Shown here: positions 16,581 through 25,966 of the stretch, in pieces
Layout: the number at the start of each line of letters is the position of its first letter
Numbering within the stretch: the stretch's first letter is position 1
Assembly (NCBI GenBank): GCA_015075625.1
Contig: JABTTZ010000001.1
Location: 930,001-994,000 of the forward strand
DNA: 64,000 nt
Direction of reading: 5' to 3'
DNA from: Anaerolineales bacterium
GTDB lineage: Bacteria; Chloroflexota; Anaerolineae; Aggregatilineales; UBA2796
The notes under the pieces: model-generated
Told to the model about the DNA's origin: nothing
The model's input: only the letters and a program-made list of their open reading frames with translations
The model's database searches: none
Program-made: the position numbers and the translations under genes

Positions 16581-17444
16581 TCACAGATATGGCGCAAAGG
16601 CAGGTAATTCCCGCAGTGTCGTCCACAAGATGGGCGGCGTATCAGGGTGGGTGCGGAAGGCATCCAGAATCTCTTGGGCGGTCATACTCTCTTTCCCGCC
16701 CCACCAACACGCTTGCCCCAGAGGAAGCAGCGCCTCACGGAGGTATTCCAAGCCAACTAAAGGCACTAAGCGCTGCCGCAGCCATTCAATCGCCGGAATC
16801 AACATCGGGTCAAAAAGCGGTTCGTTGTAGTCATTCCAAATCTCCTTGAAACTTCCGTTATAGGCTGTAGGAGGGGCGTGAACCTTCCCACTGTTTAGGT
16901 CATAGTGCGTCACCGCAGGCGGCGCAGCGGGTGAAAGAGTCATCACTGCGACGCTTTGCACCTTTTGGCGGTGGAAAAAACCTCCAGAGGCTATCCCGCC
17001 CCCATTCACCAGCCACACATTATCATAGCAGTAGTGCATGGGGATGTGTAAATGCCCATAGACGACGATCTCTGCCCCATGCGGATGCGCCATCGTAACG
17101 AGATCAGCCAATTTTGAATCCCAAGTATCAACCTTGCGGCGAGCATATTCTTCGGCAAGATCGGGAAGATGTCCATGTGTCAAGATGAGGCGATGTCCGG
17201 CAATGACAAGGGTTTGCATAAAGGGGAGCGCCGCTTGCGCCGCCGCCGTCTCGTCGTTGCCATGTACCGCGACGACGGGCGCAATCCGGCTGAGTTCGTC
17301 CAATACCCATAATTCGCCAACATCCCCCGCATGAAGGATGAGATTCACCCCTCGGAAAATCTCGGTGAGCGATTCGTGAAGGCGATTCCAGCGCTGCGGC
17401 ATGTGCGTATCGGAGATAATCCCGATATAGGTTGGGTCAGGCAT
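16581..17444 (-). CDS. YfcE/MJ0936-like metallophosphoesterase
   Basis: The 287-residue product has every metal-site motif of the calcineurin-like phosphoesterases: ISDTH, HAGDVGE, HGNDE, LTHGH and YGHLHIP in order over the first 150 residues. Members close to YfcE and MJ0936 cleave phosphodiesters with Mn or Ni. It is longer than the usual 160-180 residues: from about residue 195 there is an unrecognised C-terminal region rich in Trp and Pro. The genes on either side are convergent or divergent, so context gives no clue to the substrate. Confidence 0.85.
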   Translation of the reverse strand: MPDPTYIGIISDTHMPQRWNRLHESLTEIFRGVNLILHAGDVGELWVLDELSRIAPVVAVHGNDETAAAQAALPFMQTLVIAGHRLILTHGHLPDLAEEYARRKVDTWDSKLADLVTMAHPHGAEIVVYGHLHIPMHYCYDNVWLVNGGGIASGGFFHRQKVQSVAVMTLSPAAPPAVTHYDLNSGKVHAPPTAYNGSFKEIWNDYNEPLFDPMLIPAIEWLRQRLVPLVGLEYLREALLPLGQACWWGGKESMTAQEILDAFRTHPDTPPILWTTLRELPAFAPYL

Positions 17445-17744
17445 AGCGGTGTGTATCCTTTCAAGGTGGCAATATCCCGACGGTTAAGCGTGGGCGAGAA
17501 AACTTTACACACGAAACATCCTAAAGGCGCAGCAAGGTCGCTATGCCCTCACCTCGGTTGTGCTGATGGGTAGCTTATTCAAGGGGAATATGACCTAGCA
17601 AAACGCTCATAAATTCCTTCAATTTCTGTTGAGGCAATTGCCATCAATACTGACAAGAAGATGGTTGCGCCAAAGCCTACCGTCAACTACACTATCTGCT
17701 AATTCTCTTGCCAGCGCTCACATGCACCCAACGTCGGAGTCTTG
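17445..17744. other. Intergenic region between divergent phosphoesterase and argF genes
   Basis: No gene is seen. The segment at 17532-17554 resembles the leader of the acetyltransferase gene (GCAAGGTCGCTATGC against GCAAGGTTGCTATGC at 7250, then CCTCACC in both). A weak promoter for argF may be TTGCGC/TACACT with 17-base spacing around 17665-17695. Confidence 0.4.
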
Positions 17745-18659
17745 ATGAATCACTTCCTTGATATTGCCGACCTCAACCCGTCGGAACTGGATCATCTGCT
17801 AAAACTCGCCGTCCAATTGAAGATCGAATGGCAATCCGGGGGCAATCGCCCCGTCCTCGGTGGTCAGGTCTTGGCGATGGTTTTTCAGAAACCCTCACTG
17901 CGTACCCGCGTCAGCTTTGATGTGGCGATGCTTCATCTCGGCGGGCATGGGCTGTACCTTAGTCCGGCAGAGATTGGGTTGGGGCAGCGTGAGAGCATTC
18001 CTGATGTGGCGCGTGTCCTCAGCGGCATGACACAAGGGATTATGGCGCGAGTCTTTGCCCATGATCATCTCAAGGCTTTGGCGGCGTGGTCAACCGTGCC
18101 GGTGATCAATGGTCTCAGCGACAAGAGTCACCCCTGTCAGGCGGTGGCGGATATGCTAACTATCTATGAACACTTTGGAGCATTGCGAGGGTTAACCCTT
18201 GCCTACGTGGGCGATAGCAACAACGTGACCTATTCCCTTGCCGAGGCAGCCGCACACTTAGGGGTGCGCTTGCGAATCGGGTCACCCGAAGGCTATCGTT
18301 TCGATGCCGCAGCTTTAGGTTATTTTCGGGAGTTGGGGCTTGATCTGACCGAAGCGCCTACTGCCGAGGATGCTGTACAGGGGGCTGATGTAATCTACAC
18401 AGACACTTGGACGAGCATGGGACAGGAAGCCGAGTCCGAAAAGCGGCGGGCAGTGTTTCCGCCCTTTCAGGTTAACGAGGCATTGTTACGCCAAGCGCCC
18501 GCTCATGCCGTCGTCCTTCATTGCCTTCCTGCCCACCGAGGGGAGGAAATCACTGATCCGGTGGCGGATGGGCGGCAGTCGCTCATCTTTGCACAGGCAG
18601 CAAACCGCCTTCATGCCCAAAAAGCAATTTTAGTGCGCTCTTTGGGGAAGAATCGCTAA
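17745..18659 (+). CDS. argF: Ornithine carbamoyltransferase
   Basis: The 304-residue protein joins carbamoyl phosphate and ornithine to give citrulline in arginine synthesis. Motifs are the carbamoyl-phosphate loop [10 protein letters not shown] (SLRTR in place of the commoner STRTR), [14 protein letters not shown] and the ornithine-site [12 protein letters not shown] with the conserved Cys. It lacks the aspartate transcarbamoylase pattern. ATG at 17745 is preferred over TTG at 17742 because GGAG then lies five bases upstream. No other arginine gene is adjacent. A short hairpin follows the stop. Confidence 0.93.
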   Translation: MNHFLDIADLNPSELDHLLKLAVQLKIEWQSGGNRPVLGGQVLAMVFQKPSLRTRVSFDVAMLHLGGHGLYLSPAEIGLGQRESIPDVARVLSGMTQGIMARVFAHDHLKALAAWSTVPVINGLSDKSHPCQAVADMLTIYEHFGALRGLTLAYVGDSNNVTYSLAEAAAHLGVRLRIGSPEGYRFDAAALGYFRELGLDLTEAPTAEDAVQGADVIYTDTWTSMGQEAESEKRRAVFPPFQVNEALLRQAPAHAVVLHCLPAHRGEEITDPVADGRQSLIFAQAANRLHAQKAILVRSLGKNR

Positions 18660-18681
18660 AATTAGACAGAGACGAAAAATG

Positions 18682-18700
18682 ACACCCTACGGGGTGTTTC
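18682..18700 (+). terminator. Weak terminator after argF
   Basis: ACACCC pairs with GGGTGT around TACG, followed by TTTC and a T-rich stretch. Confidence 0.4.
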
Positions 18701-18778
18701 AACTGTGTTTTAAGTTACCCTGATCTCCGCCCGCCGCGTTCGCGTCGGGATACCGTGCGGAAAAGTGAGAGGTGTACT

Positions 18779-21010
18779 GTGGCGAGCCGAGAAGTCTACG
18801 AACACTTCATGAATATGGGGCATGATTTTGCTTGGAACAAAACATGGGATAAGGCAATTGCAGCCTATGCCCGTGCTTTGCAGGAAGTCCCCGAAGACCC
18901 CAACTCCCACAAGTATTTAGGGTTGGCGCTGTTGGAAAGCAAGCGCTATGCCGATGCCTTAAAGGTCTACACCCGCGCCCACCAACTTGCCCCCGATGAT
19001 CCCGTCCCGCTGGAAAAAAGTGCTGATGTTCTGGAGCGGTTGGGAAAACTGAAAGAAGCGGCACAGCAATACGTGAGTGTCGCCGATGTGTACCTTGCCC
19101 AACATGATATTGAGAAAGCCATTTCCAATTTCGAGCGGGCAACGCTGCTGACCTCTGGACTGCTCCCTATTCATTTTCGTTTGGCACAGCTTTATGAGCG
19201 CACTGGGCGCACCCGTGCCGCCATCCTTCAATACCTGACCCTCGGCTTTAATTTTCAACGAGCGAAAGACAAAGCAAAGGCACTTCAGGCAATTGACCGC
19301 GCCCTTCGCCTTGAACCGAGCAATCCCCAAGTGTTGAACGCGAAACGGGCGATTGAGGCGGGCGAATTTATGTCTATCCCACAGACAGACGCTCCAAGCG
19401 CTCCGAAACAAAGCGGGGGGATGTTTGACGAAGACCCCGACGCCGAACCGCTTGCCCCACCAACCGCAGATGCTCATCCGGGGGGACCAATGGGACAGGC
19501 GACGGATACGGCAATGGGCAACCTTGCCGAGTTTTTGTTAGATGGCGGGTTAACGCTTGCTGAGGCACGGGCTATTCAGGGTATTGAGTCCTTCAAGGTG
19601 GGCGATTTCAAAGGCGCTATGGAGAGCTTTACCCAAGCCGAGAAGATGGGCATCCGCCATCCCGCATTGTGGATGTGTATGGGTGCGGGCTATATCCATT
19701 TGAGCGAATACCAAGCGGCTATTCCTTACTTAGAGCGGGCGCAAACGGATGGTGACTATGCGGCGGGCGCGGCGCACGGTTTAGGGCAACTCTATATGGC
19801 GCTGCAAAAGCACCGTGAGGCGTGTGTGGCGCTCCTCCGTGCGCTGAAATTGGTCGATATTGCCCTTGCCATGAACCCCGACGAGGCAGACCAATTGAAC
19901 GCCGTCTACGATCAACTGTTGGGGACGACGGACGGCATGTTGGATGCAGATATTGCGGCGATGAACAGCCAGTTCAATAAATGGCTGGTGGGCAAGGATT
20001 GGAAGGTGCGTATCTCTGAGACGCGCCGCGCATTATCAGACCGCATCCGCAGCGGGGCGACAGAAGAATTAAAATACTATGTTGCCGATACCTCTATCGT
20101 AGATGCCGTGACGCGGATTGACCGCTATATCAAGCAGCGCCTTTTTACGCTGGCGTTGGATACCGCCTACACAGCGATTGAAAAAGAGCCAACCTCCCTG
20201 CCTGTTCACCAACGGATTGCCCAAATCCTTATGGAAGAAGGGCATACCCAAGAGGCGATCACCAAATACAACATCGTGGCAAACAGCTTTCTCGCCCGCG
20301 ATGACCGCCGCAACGCGGCAATGATCCTTGATGAGGTGATCAAGGTTGCCCCAATGGATACGGGCTTACGCCTCAGTTTGATCGACCTCTTGGAGCGGGA
20401 AGGTCAGCAAGAGCGTATGTTGGATGAATACATTGGCTTGGCGGGCGCATATTTCCAGCTTGCCGAGACCGATCAGGCGCGAGACACCTACAATGAGGCG
20501 CTCCGTTTGGCGCAGCGGGTGAATGCCCCTACCGAAAAGCGCGTTGAAATTCTCTACCACCTTGCCGATATTCACACAAACCGCTTGGATTTCCGGCAGG
20601 CGCTGCGTACCTACGAGCAAGTGCGCAGTCTTGCCCCAGAGGAACAACGCGCCCGCCGCGAATTGATCGACATTCATTACCGTCAAAACAACCCCCTAGA
20701 AGCCATTAAGGAACTTGATGGGCTGTTACAGGTCTACGCGAAACAAAAGCGCGGCGATCTGATCCTGCGGACGCTGGAAGAAATGGTTGCCGCCCGCACA
20801 GGGGATATGGCACTGCGGGCGCGGTTGGGCGCCGTCTACCGCCAAGTGAATCGGAAGATGGACGCTATTGCCCAACTTGATGCACTTGGGGCAATGCAGC
20901 TAGAAGCCGGAATGTACAATGAGGCACGGACAACGATCAAACAAATCATTGCCCTCGGACCCACTGATGTTGAGCAGTATAAACAACTCTTGTCCCAACT
21001 GGGCGCTTAG
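18779..21010 (+). CDS. Large TPR-repeat protein
   Basis: The 743-residue soluble protein consists of tetratricopeptide repeats in two blocks: about residues 5-200 and 250-740. The blocks are separated by a disordered linker rich in Pro, Asp and Ala, and typical repeat cores include AIAAYARALQEVPEDPNSH and ALRTYEQVRSLAPEEQRAR. Such proteins are scaffolds. The start is GTG at 18779 because GAGAGGTG lies five bases upstream; eight extra residues are possible from 18755. cdaA begins 17 bases after its stop with its ribosome site close to this gene's end, so the two are very likely cotranscribed, and a scaffold for c-di-AMP signalling is a reasonable guess. Confidence 0.85.
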   Translation: MASREVYEHFMNMGHDFAWNKTWDKAIAAYARALQEVPEDPNSHKYLGLALLESKRYADALKVYTRAHQLAPDDPVPLEKSADVLERLGKLKEAAQQYVSVADVYLAQHDIEKAISNFERATLLTSGLLPIHFRLAQLYERTGRTRAAILQYLTLGFNFQRAKDKAKALQAIDRALRLEPSNPQVLNAKRAIEAGEFMSIPQTDAPSAPKQSGGMFDEDPDAEPLAPPTADAHPGGPMGQATDTAMGNLAEFLLDGGLTLAEARAIQGIESFKVGDFKGAMESFTQAEKMGIRHPALWMCMGAGYIHLSEYQAAIPYLERAQTDGDYAAGAAHGLGQLYMALQKHREACVALLRALKLVDIALAMNPDEADQLNAVYDQLLGTTDGMLDADIAAMNSQFNKWLVGKDWKVRISETRRALSDRIRSGATEELKYYVADTSIVDAVTRIDRYIKQRLFTLALDTAYTAIEKEPTSLPVHQRIAQILMEEGHTQEAITKYNIVANSFLARDDRRNAAMILDEVIKVAPMDTGLRLSLIDLLEREGQQERMLDEYIGLAGAYFQLAETDQARDTYNEALRLAQRVNAPTEKRVEILYHLADIHTNRLDFRQALRTYEQVRSLAPEEQRARRELIDIHYRQNNPLEAIKELDGLLQVYAKQKRGDLILRTLEEMVAARTGDMALRARLGAVYRQVNRKMDAIAQLDALGAMQLEAGMYNEARTTIKQIIALGPTDVEQYKQLLSQLGA

Positions 21011-21027
21011 GGGCATGAGGCGTGATC

Positions 21028-21906
21028 ATGTGTGGTGAACTGTGCTGGCTTCTTGAGGCGCAGTTCAGCCTGACCGCTGTCCTCGATATTTTGATAGTGG
21101 CGGCGGTTTTCTTCGGCATTAGCCTCCTCTTGCGCAGCACCCAAGCCGTCCCTCTCCTGCGCGGAATTGTGATTCTTGTCATCCTTGCCGGGGCGCTGAC
21201 GACAATCATCCCGCTCACCGCCTTCCGATGGCTGATTGCCAACCTTTTGCCCCTTGTAGCAATCGCTGTTCCCGTTATTTTTCAACCTGAACTGCGGCGG
21301 ATGCTAGAGCGTTTGGGGCGGGCTAGTGCATGGTCTCGTCACACGTCTGAGGAAGCCGAACGGCACAAGGTAATTGATGCTATTTGCGCTGCTGTGGGGC
21401 GGCTCTCTGAACGGCGACATGGGGCGCTTATTGTCATTGAGCGGGAAACCAACCTACAAGAGTATGTCAACAGCGGTGTGGGGATGGACAGTGCGATCAG
21501 CCCGCAGCTTCTGCTGACGGTCTTTTATCCCAAAACTGAACTCCATGATGGTGCCGTGATCATTCGGGGCGATAAGGTGGCGGCAGCAGCCTCCGTTTTG
21601 CCCCTTTCTTCGGGAAGGCAGCTAACAGATCGGAAATTAGGGACGCGCCACCGCGCCGCGTTGGGCATTAGCGAGATTGGCGATGCGATCTGCGTTGTTG
21701 TGTCGGAGGAAACGGGGCAAATCTCTGTAGCCAACGGCGGACGGATGATCCGCCGCTTGGACGCCGAGCGCTTGCGCACCATCCTGATCGCTTTTTATGG
21801 CGAAAGCGAGCGAGTAGGGCGTTCGTTTTTGGGTTGGCTATGGCGGATTGCGCGTCGCTTTGTCGGTCAGGATGCCCCGTCCGGAGATAGGGTAATTTCT
21901 CCTTAA
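21028..21906 (+). CDS. cdaA: Membrane diadenylate cyclase CdaA
   Basis: The 292-residue protein has three N-terminal membrane helices (to about residue 90) and a DAC (DisA_N) domain that condenses two ATP into cyclic di-AMP. The two catalytic motifs are intact: DGAVIIRGD near residue 173 and RHRAALGISE near 207. c-di-AMP controls potassium, osmotic balance and wall homeostasis. ATG at 21028 is chosen over GTG at 21022 because GAGG is then seven bases away. The usual partner cdaR (YbbR) and glmM are not adjacent; the TPR gene upstream takes that place. Confidence 0.92.
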   Translation: MCGELCWLLEAQFSLTAVLDILIVAAVFFGISLLLRSTQAVPLLRGIVILVILAGALTTIIPLTAFRWLIANLLPLVAIAVPVIFQPELRRMLERLGRASAWSRHTSEEAERHKVIDAICAAVGRLSERRHGALIVIERETNLQEYVNSGVGMDSAISPQLLLTVFYPKTELHDGAVIIRGDKVAAAASVLPLSSGRQLTDRKLGTRHRAALGISEIGDAICVVVSEETGQISVANGGRMIRRLDAERLRTILIAFYGESERVGRSFLGWLWRIARRFVGQDAPSGDRVISP

Positions 21907-21984
21907 GGTTGGTTGAAGGATCGAAGCTGTTTGCGGTGCTATCACGTTCTTAACGCTTGAACATGAATCAAATGGAGTCACGCT

Positions 21985-22611
21985 GTGTCTACCCAAGACC
22001 CTTCCCCCAAAAAGCAAAAAGTCGTCGCCGTTTATGGGGGCGCGGCAATTCCTGTTGATCACCCCGATTACAAAGATGCCTTCGAGGTTGGACGCCTTCT
22101 CGCCCAAAACGGTCTTGCGCTCCTCACGGGGGGGTATGCGGGCATTATGGGGGCAGCTAGCGAGGGCGCTCATGCGGCGGGTGGGCGCGTCATTGGGGTC
22201 ACCGTTGGGCTGTTCCGCGAGCGCGGACTCGTCCCCAACCCCTACCTCCATGAGGAAGTCCATCTGCCGAGCCTCTCTGAGCGGACGATGTATCTGATCA
22301 CAGAACCAGATGCTTATATCGTGATGCGCGGCGGGATAGGGACACTGGCGGAATTGGGGATGGCGTGGAGTCTGATGCAAGTTCATGATATTCCCCCTCG
22401 CCCGTTGATCCTTGTTGGAGGGATGTGGCGGGAGACGATGGCAACCTTTGCCCGCGTCAGCACGATTGGCGAGAACGAGCATACCTACATCACTCTGGTG
22501 GATACCGTTGCTGAGGTGATTCCTATGCTCCAACAATGGTGGACAGCACCCCCCGCCTTGAAGCCGCGCCTCGGTGATGTTGCTCCGAATAAAGCGAATT
22601 TGAAGGGCTAG
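21985..22611 (+). CDS. LOG-family Rossmann protein (TIGR00725-like)
   Basis: The 208-residue product has the lysine-decarboxylase-like/LOG fold: VVAVYGGAA at the first strand, GGYAGIMGAASEGA as the nucleotide loop, and RGGIGTLAELGMAW in place of the LOG motif PGGxGTxxE. LOG enzymes split nucleoside monophosphates to free bases (cytokinin activation in plants). Its bacterial relatives are mostly uncharacterised, and the P-to-R change at the second motif is a variant. It starts with GTG, with GGAG seven bases upstream. The M20 peptidase begins 18 bases downstream, so they probably share a transcript. Confidence 0.8.
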   Translation: MSTQDPSPKKQKVVAVYGGAAIPVDHPDYKDAFEVGRLLAQNGLALLTGGYAGIMGAASEGAHAAGGRVIGVTVGLFRERGLVPNPYLHEEVHLPSLSERTMYLITEPDAYIVMRGGIGTLAELGMAWSLMQVHDIPPRPLILVGGMWRETMATFARVSTIGENEHTYITLVDTVAEVIPMLQQWWTAPPALKPRLGDVAPNKANLKG

Positions 22612-22629
22612 AAAGGTTCAAAGAAAAAA

Positions 22630-23991
22630 GTGGATTACGCAACCATTGACCGTTACATTCAGGATCATCTTGAGGAATCGTTGGCAGAGTTAAAACGGCT
22701 CTGCGCCCAACCCAGTATTTCGGCACAGGGGGTAGGCATTGCCGAATGTGCCGTCCTCGTTGGGGATATGCTGCGGGCGCGGGGATTCACCGTTGAGATC
22801 ATCAAAACAGAGGGGCACCCCATCGTTTACGCAGAGGCGGCGGGGGCGAGCGAGAAAACCCTTCTGTTTTACAACCATTATGATGTGCAGCCACCCGAAC
22901 CCCTCGAACTGTGGGACTCGCCCCCCTTTGAGCCAACCATCCGCGATGGAAAGCTGTATGCGCGGGGTGTCTCTGACGACAAGGGGCATATTATGTGCCG
23001 CCTTGCTGCCTTGGATGCGTTGAAAGCCGCCACCGGATCGTACCCCTGCCGGATCAAGTTTGTTATCGAGGGTGAGGAAGAAACAAGCAGTGCCGCCCTC
23101 CAACCCTTCGTCCGCGAAAACGGCGCAAAGCTTGCCGCTGACGCCTGTGTGTGGGAATTTGGGAGCGTGAATCATGAGGAACGCCCGCTCCAATACCTGG
23201 GCTTGCGGGGGATTTGCTATGTAGAACTGAGTGTAACGACAGCGAGTGATGATGCCCATTCTGGGCTGGCGGGATCGCTCTTTCCGAACGCCGCATGGCG
23301 TTTGGTTTGGGCGCTGAACACGCTCAAAGACCGCGACGAACGTATCCTCATCCCGGGTTTTTACGATTCTGTGGTCGCTCCCACCGCTCGCGATTTGGAA
23401 CTCCTTGCCGCGATGCCCGACGAAACATCTGATCTTCTGACGCGCTATGGGCTGACTCAAGGCTTTTTGCGCGGGCGGAGAGATGGTATTGACCTTCGCC
23501 GCGATGCTGTGTTCCAACCAACCTGCACCATCTGCGGACTGAATTCCGGCTATCAAGGGGTTGGCTCAAAAACCGTCCTTCCGGCGAAAGCCTCGGCAAA
23601 GGTCGATTTTCGTCTTGTCCCCAATCAAGCACCAGAGGACATTCTGCGCAAACTTCGCGCCTACCTTGACGAACAAGGATTCCGCGATATTCAGGTAGAT
23701 TACTTGGGCGGAGAACACCCTTCGCGCACCGATCCCGATCATCCGTTTGTGGCGTTGGCAGTTCGCACGGCGGCGGAAGTCTATGGCAAAGAAGTCATTG
23801 TTGCGCCGATGATTGGCGGCAGCGGACCGACCCATGTTTTTGAGGAAACACTCCATGTGCCGATTGTCATGGCGGGGTGTAGCTATCCGGGGGCGCTTGT
23901 TCATGCCCCGAACGAAAATTTGGTGATCGATCATTTCGTGCAAGGCGTCCGGCACACTGCCCGGATCGTAGGCGAATTCGCAGCGGGGTAA
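22630..23991 (+). CDS. M20-family metallodipeptidase
   Basis: The 453-residue product is an M20 zinc peptidase of the carnosinase/dipeptidase branch. Metal-site motifs are YNHYDVQPPEP (first His and the adjacent Asp), GVSDDKGH (bridging Asp), VIEGEEETSS (general-base and ligand Glu) and the late APNENL region with a ligand His just before it (LVHAPNE). A dimerisation domain separates these. There is no signal peptide, so it acts in the cytosol on dipeptides or related amides. It starts with GTG; the ribosome site is weak (AAGG 13 bases away). A strong hairpin follows the stop. Confidence 0.9.
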   Translation: MDYATIDRYIQDHLEESLAELKRLCAQPSISAQGVGIAECAVLVGDMLRARGFTVEIIKTEGHPIVYAEAAGASEKTLLFYNHYDVQPPEPLELWDSPPFEPTIRDGKLYARGVSDDKGHIMCRLAALDALKAATGSYPCRIKFVIEGEEETSSAALQPFVRENGAKLAADACVWEFGSVNHEERPLQYLGLRGICYVELSVTTASDDAHSGLAGSLFPNAAWRLVWALNTLKDRDERILIPGFYDSVVAPTARDLELLAAMPDETSDLLTRYGLTQGFLRGRRDGIDLRRDAVFQPTCTICGLNSGYQGVGSKTVLPAKASAKVDFRLVPNQAPEDILRKLRAYLDEQGFRDIQVDYLGGEHPSRTDPDHPFVALAVRTAAEVYGKEVIVAPMIGGSGPTHVFEETLHVPIVMAGCSYPGALVHAPNENLVIDHFVQGVRHTARIVGEFAAG

Positions 23992-24004
23992 CGCCACATC
24001 GCTC

Positions 24005-24044
24005 CCCTTTCCCCTTTCTGTACGCAGGCAGAGAGGGGAAAGGG
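24005..24044 (+). terminator. Sixteen-pair hairpin after the M20 gene
   Basis: Positions 24005-24020 pair with 24029-24044 (one G-T) around an eight-base loop. Few T residues follow, so termination is possible but the hairpin may instead belong to the CCCCTTTCC-type intergenic elements found elsewhere. Confidence 0.45.
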
Positions 24045-24160
24045 CTTGGGATAGTTCACCCTTGCCGTAGTGATAAAAGCAAGGATACACACAGCAAACG
24101 CCTTGCCGATTATCCCCATTCCCAAACCAAATCTCACACGTGGTAGATGAACAACCTCCT

Positions 24161-25675
24161 ATGACGGATACGCTCGACATCACGCCATTCACCGACACCG
24201 ACCCAGACGAATTCCTCACCTCGCCTCCTCTCCGTCGTTTGGGGCAGCGCCTTGCCCGTTTGGGTCTTGCCTTAGCCGCTCTGATCATCCTTCTCAGTGC
24301 GGGCGCTACCCCACCATCCCCAACGGAAGTCCCCCCACCGGTTGGCATTGTCCCCATCCCCACCTATGATTTTCGCCCTGTCGAGGCGCTCTGTGCCGAC
24401 CTGAACGCCGCGTGGGATCGGGATTGGCTGACGGTGATCGCCGCGCTGGAACGCCTTGACCAGATTGGCGGCGTCTGTGGCGACAAAATCCCCCGTGAGC
24501 AGCTTTACCCCGCTTATTTCAATTATGGCGCGTGGTTGGAGCGGCGCGGGGAGCTTGCCGAGGCAATCCTTGCCTACCAAAAGGCGCTTGATCTTCGCCC
24601 CGATGGAAAAGAGGCGGCGCTTGCTTTACAGCGTCACCGCGCCTTGCAGCCGCCCCCTCTGACAATCTGTACAGAGGCTGAGATCGACGCTGCGCTAAAT
24701 GTAGTTGGGGTATGGACGCCCGCTGCGGTGGGCGCGTTTCCCCGTTTGGAACAGGGGCGATTCATGATCAATGACGTGCCGTTCACCGTGCGCGGGGTGA
24801 ACTATTACCCATCGAATGCCCCCTGGCGACGTTTCCTCACCGAGGGTGATTTGGACTCCATCCGCGCTGAACTTGACCTTATTCGAGGGGCGGGATTCAA
24901 TACAATCCGTGTCTTTCTCTGGCACGATGCCCTCTTTCAATGCCCCGGCAGCGGGGCAGTTCCCAAGCCGGAAGGCTTCGCCCGCCTCGATGCTGTCTTG
25001 CGTATGGCGGCAGAACGCGGACTGCGCCTGATCGTCACCCTGAATGACCTCCCTGATCTCGTTGTTCGCCCACTCTACCTGCAAAGCGATCTCCCCAACG
25101 CCCAAGCGCTGTTCATCGTCCGCCGCTACCGAGACGAACCGGCAATTTTAGCGTGGGATGTGCGCAACGAGGGCGATATTGACGCCAGCCGCAAATACGT
25201 CACGTTGCGGGCGGTGATGGATTGGCTGAGGGCATTCGTTCCCCAAGTCCGCGCTGCCGACCCGAATCACCTGATCACGGCGGGGTGGAATGAGAGTTCC
25301 CATTTGACGGCGGGCGTTGTTGATTTTCTGAGTTTTCACCATTGGCGCTCGGCGGAGAATATGGCGGAGCGCATTGCCGGAATGCGGGCGGCGACAGCCC
25401 TCCCCATTCTGTTGGAGGAAGTGGGGTACGCCACACCCGGTGGAACAGAGGCGCGTCAGGTGGACTCCCTGCGGGCGGCGCTGCGTATGGCGGAAGGGCA
25501 GAACTTACTTGGCTGGTTGGTTTGGACTGCTTTTGATTTTCCCCGCACGGCGACCTGTATCCCCCCTGCCTGCCCTAGCCTTGATAACGCCGAACACCAT
25601 TACGGCATGTGGCGGACGGACTATTCGGAAAAACCTGCGCTCAGAATGTTGAAAGAGGAATTTTTGGGGCGGTGA
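24161..25675 (+). CDS. Membrane-anchored GH5-like glycoside hydrolase
   Basis: The 504-residue product has an acidic N-terminus, one membrane helix (about residues 27-45), a Pro-rich spacer, a TPR-like segment (AILAYQKALDLRPDGKEA) and a TIM barrel from about residue 200. The barrel begins FTVRGVNYYPSN and shows DVRNEGD, with the acid/base Glu after Asn at the end of strand 4, and ILLEEVGYAT, with the presumed nucleophile Glu at strand 7. This is the GH5/cellulase-superfamily pattern; substrate could be a mannan or other beta-glycan. The barrel probably faces outside. The start is uncertain: ATG at 24161 or GTG at 24140, neither with a good ribosome site. Confidence 0.8.
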   Translation: MTDTLDITPFTDTDPDEFLTSPPLRRLGQRLARLGLALAALIILLSAGATPPSPTEVPPPVGIVPIPTYDFRPVEALCADLNAAWDRDWLTVIAALERLDQIGGVCGDKIPREQLYPAYFNYGAWLERRGELAEAILAYQKALDLRPDGKEAALALQRHRALQPPPLTICTEAEIDAALNVVGVWTPAAVGAFPRLEQGRFMINDVPFTVRGVNYYPSNAPWRRFLTEGDLDSIRAELDLIRGAGFNTIRVFLWHDALFQCPGSGAVPKPEGFARLDAVLRMAAERGLRLIVTLNDLPDLVVRPLYLQSDLPNAQALFIVRRYRDEPAILAWDVRNEGDIDASRKYVTLRAVMDWLRAFVPQVRAADPNHLITAGWNESSHLTAGVVDFLSFHHWRSAENMAERIAGMRAATALPILLEEVGYATPGGTEARQVDSLRAALRMAEGQNLLGWLVWTAFDFPRTATCIPPACPSLDNAEHHYGMWRTDYSEKPALRMLKEEFLGR

Positions 25676-25745
25676 AAAAGAGGCAAGAGGGGATGGAACA
25701 TAAACCCCATACGCTAAAGCGCACGGGGTGAGATGAATTACTCAC

Positions 25746-25879
25746 CTTACGCAGTTGGGTTTGTTCACCCCGTATTTGTCGAAAGGGGCAGTTTAAGGGG
25801 GCTTCCCCCTCAAAAAAGTGCATTCCCCCTCTCCCGCCACGCGGGAGAGGGGGTTAGGGGGTGAGGGTCTGTGCGTAAG
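25746..25879. mobile_element. MITE-like element with CTTACGCA / TGCGTAAG ends
   Basis: A 134-base non-coding element is bounded by inverted ends CTTACGCA (25746) and TGCGTAAG (to 25879). It is enclosed by direct repeats of TGAGATGAATTA (25729-25740 and 25881-25892; the left one is five bases from the end). Inside are two hairpins, including CTCCCGC-cac-GCGGGAG. A related copy begins at 33301 and a fragment lies at 47857. It has no transposase, so it would depend on one elsewhere. Confidence 0.65.
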
Positions 25880-25966
25880 ATGAGATGAATTATTGAAAAG
25901 CCGCTGTGGGGATTCGTTTCCCGCCTTCACCCTATTTTGTAGTGAAGGCGAGAAAGTAAATTGACG

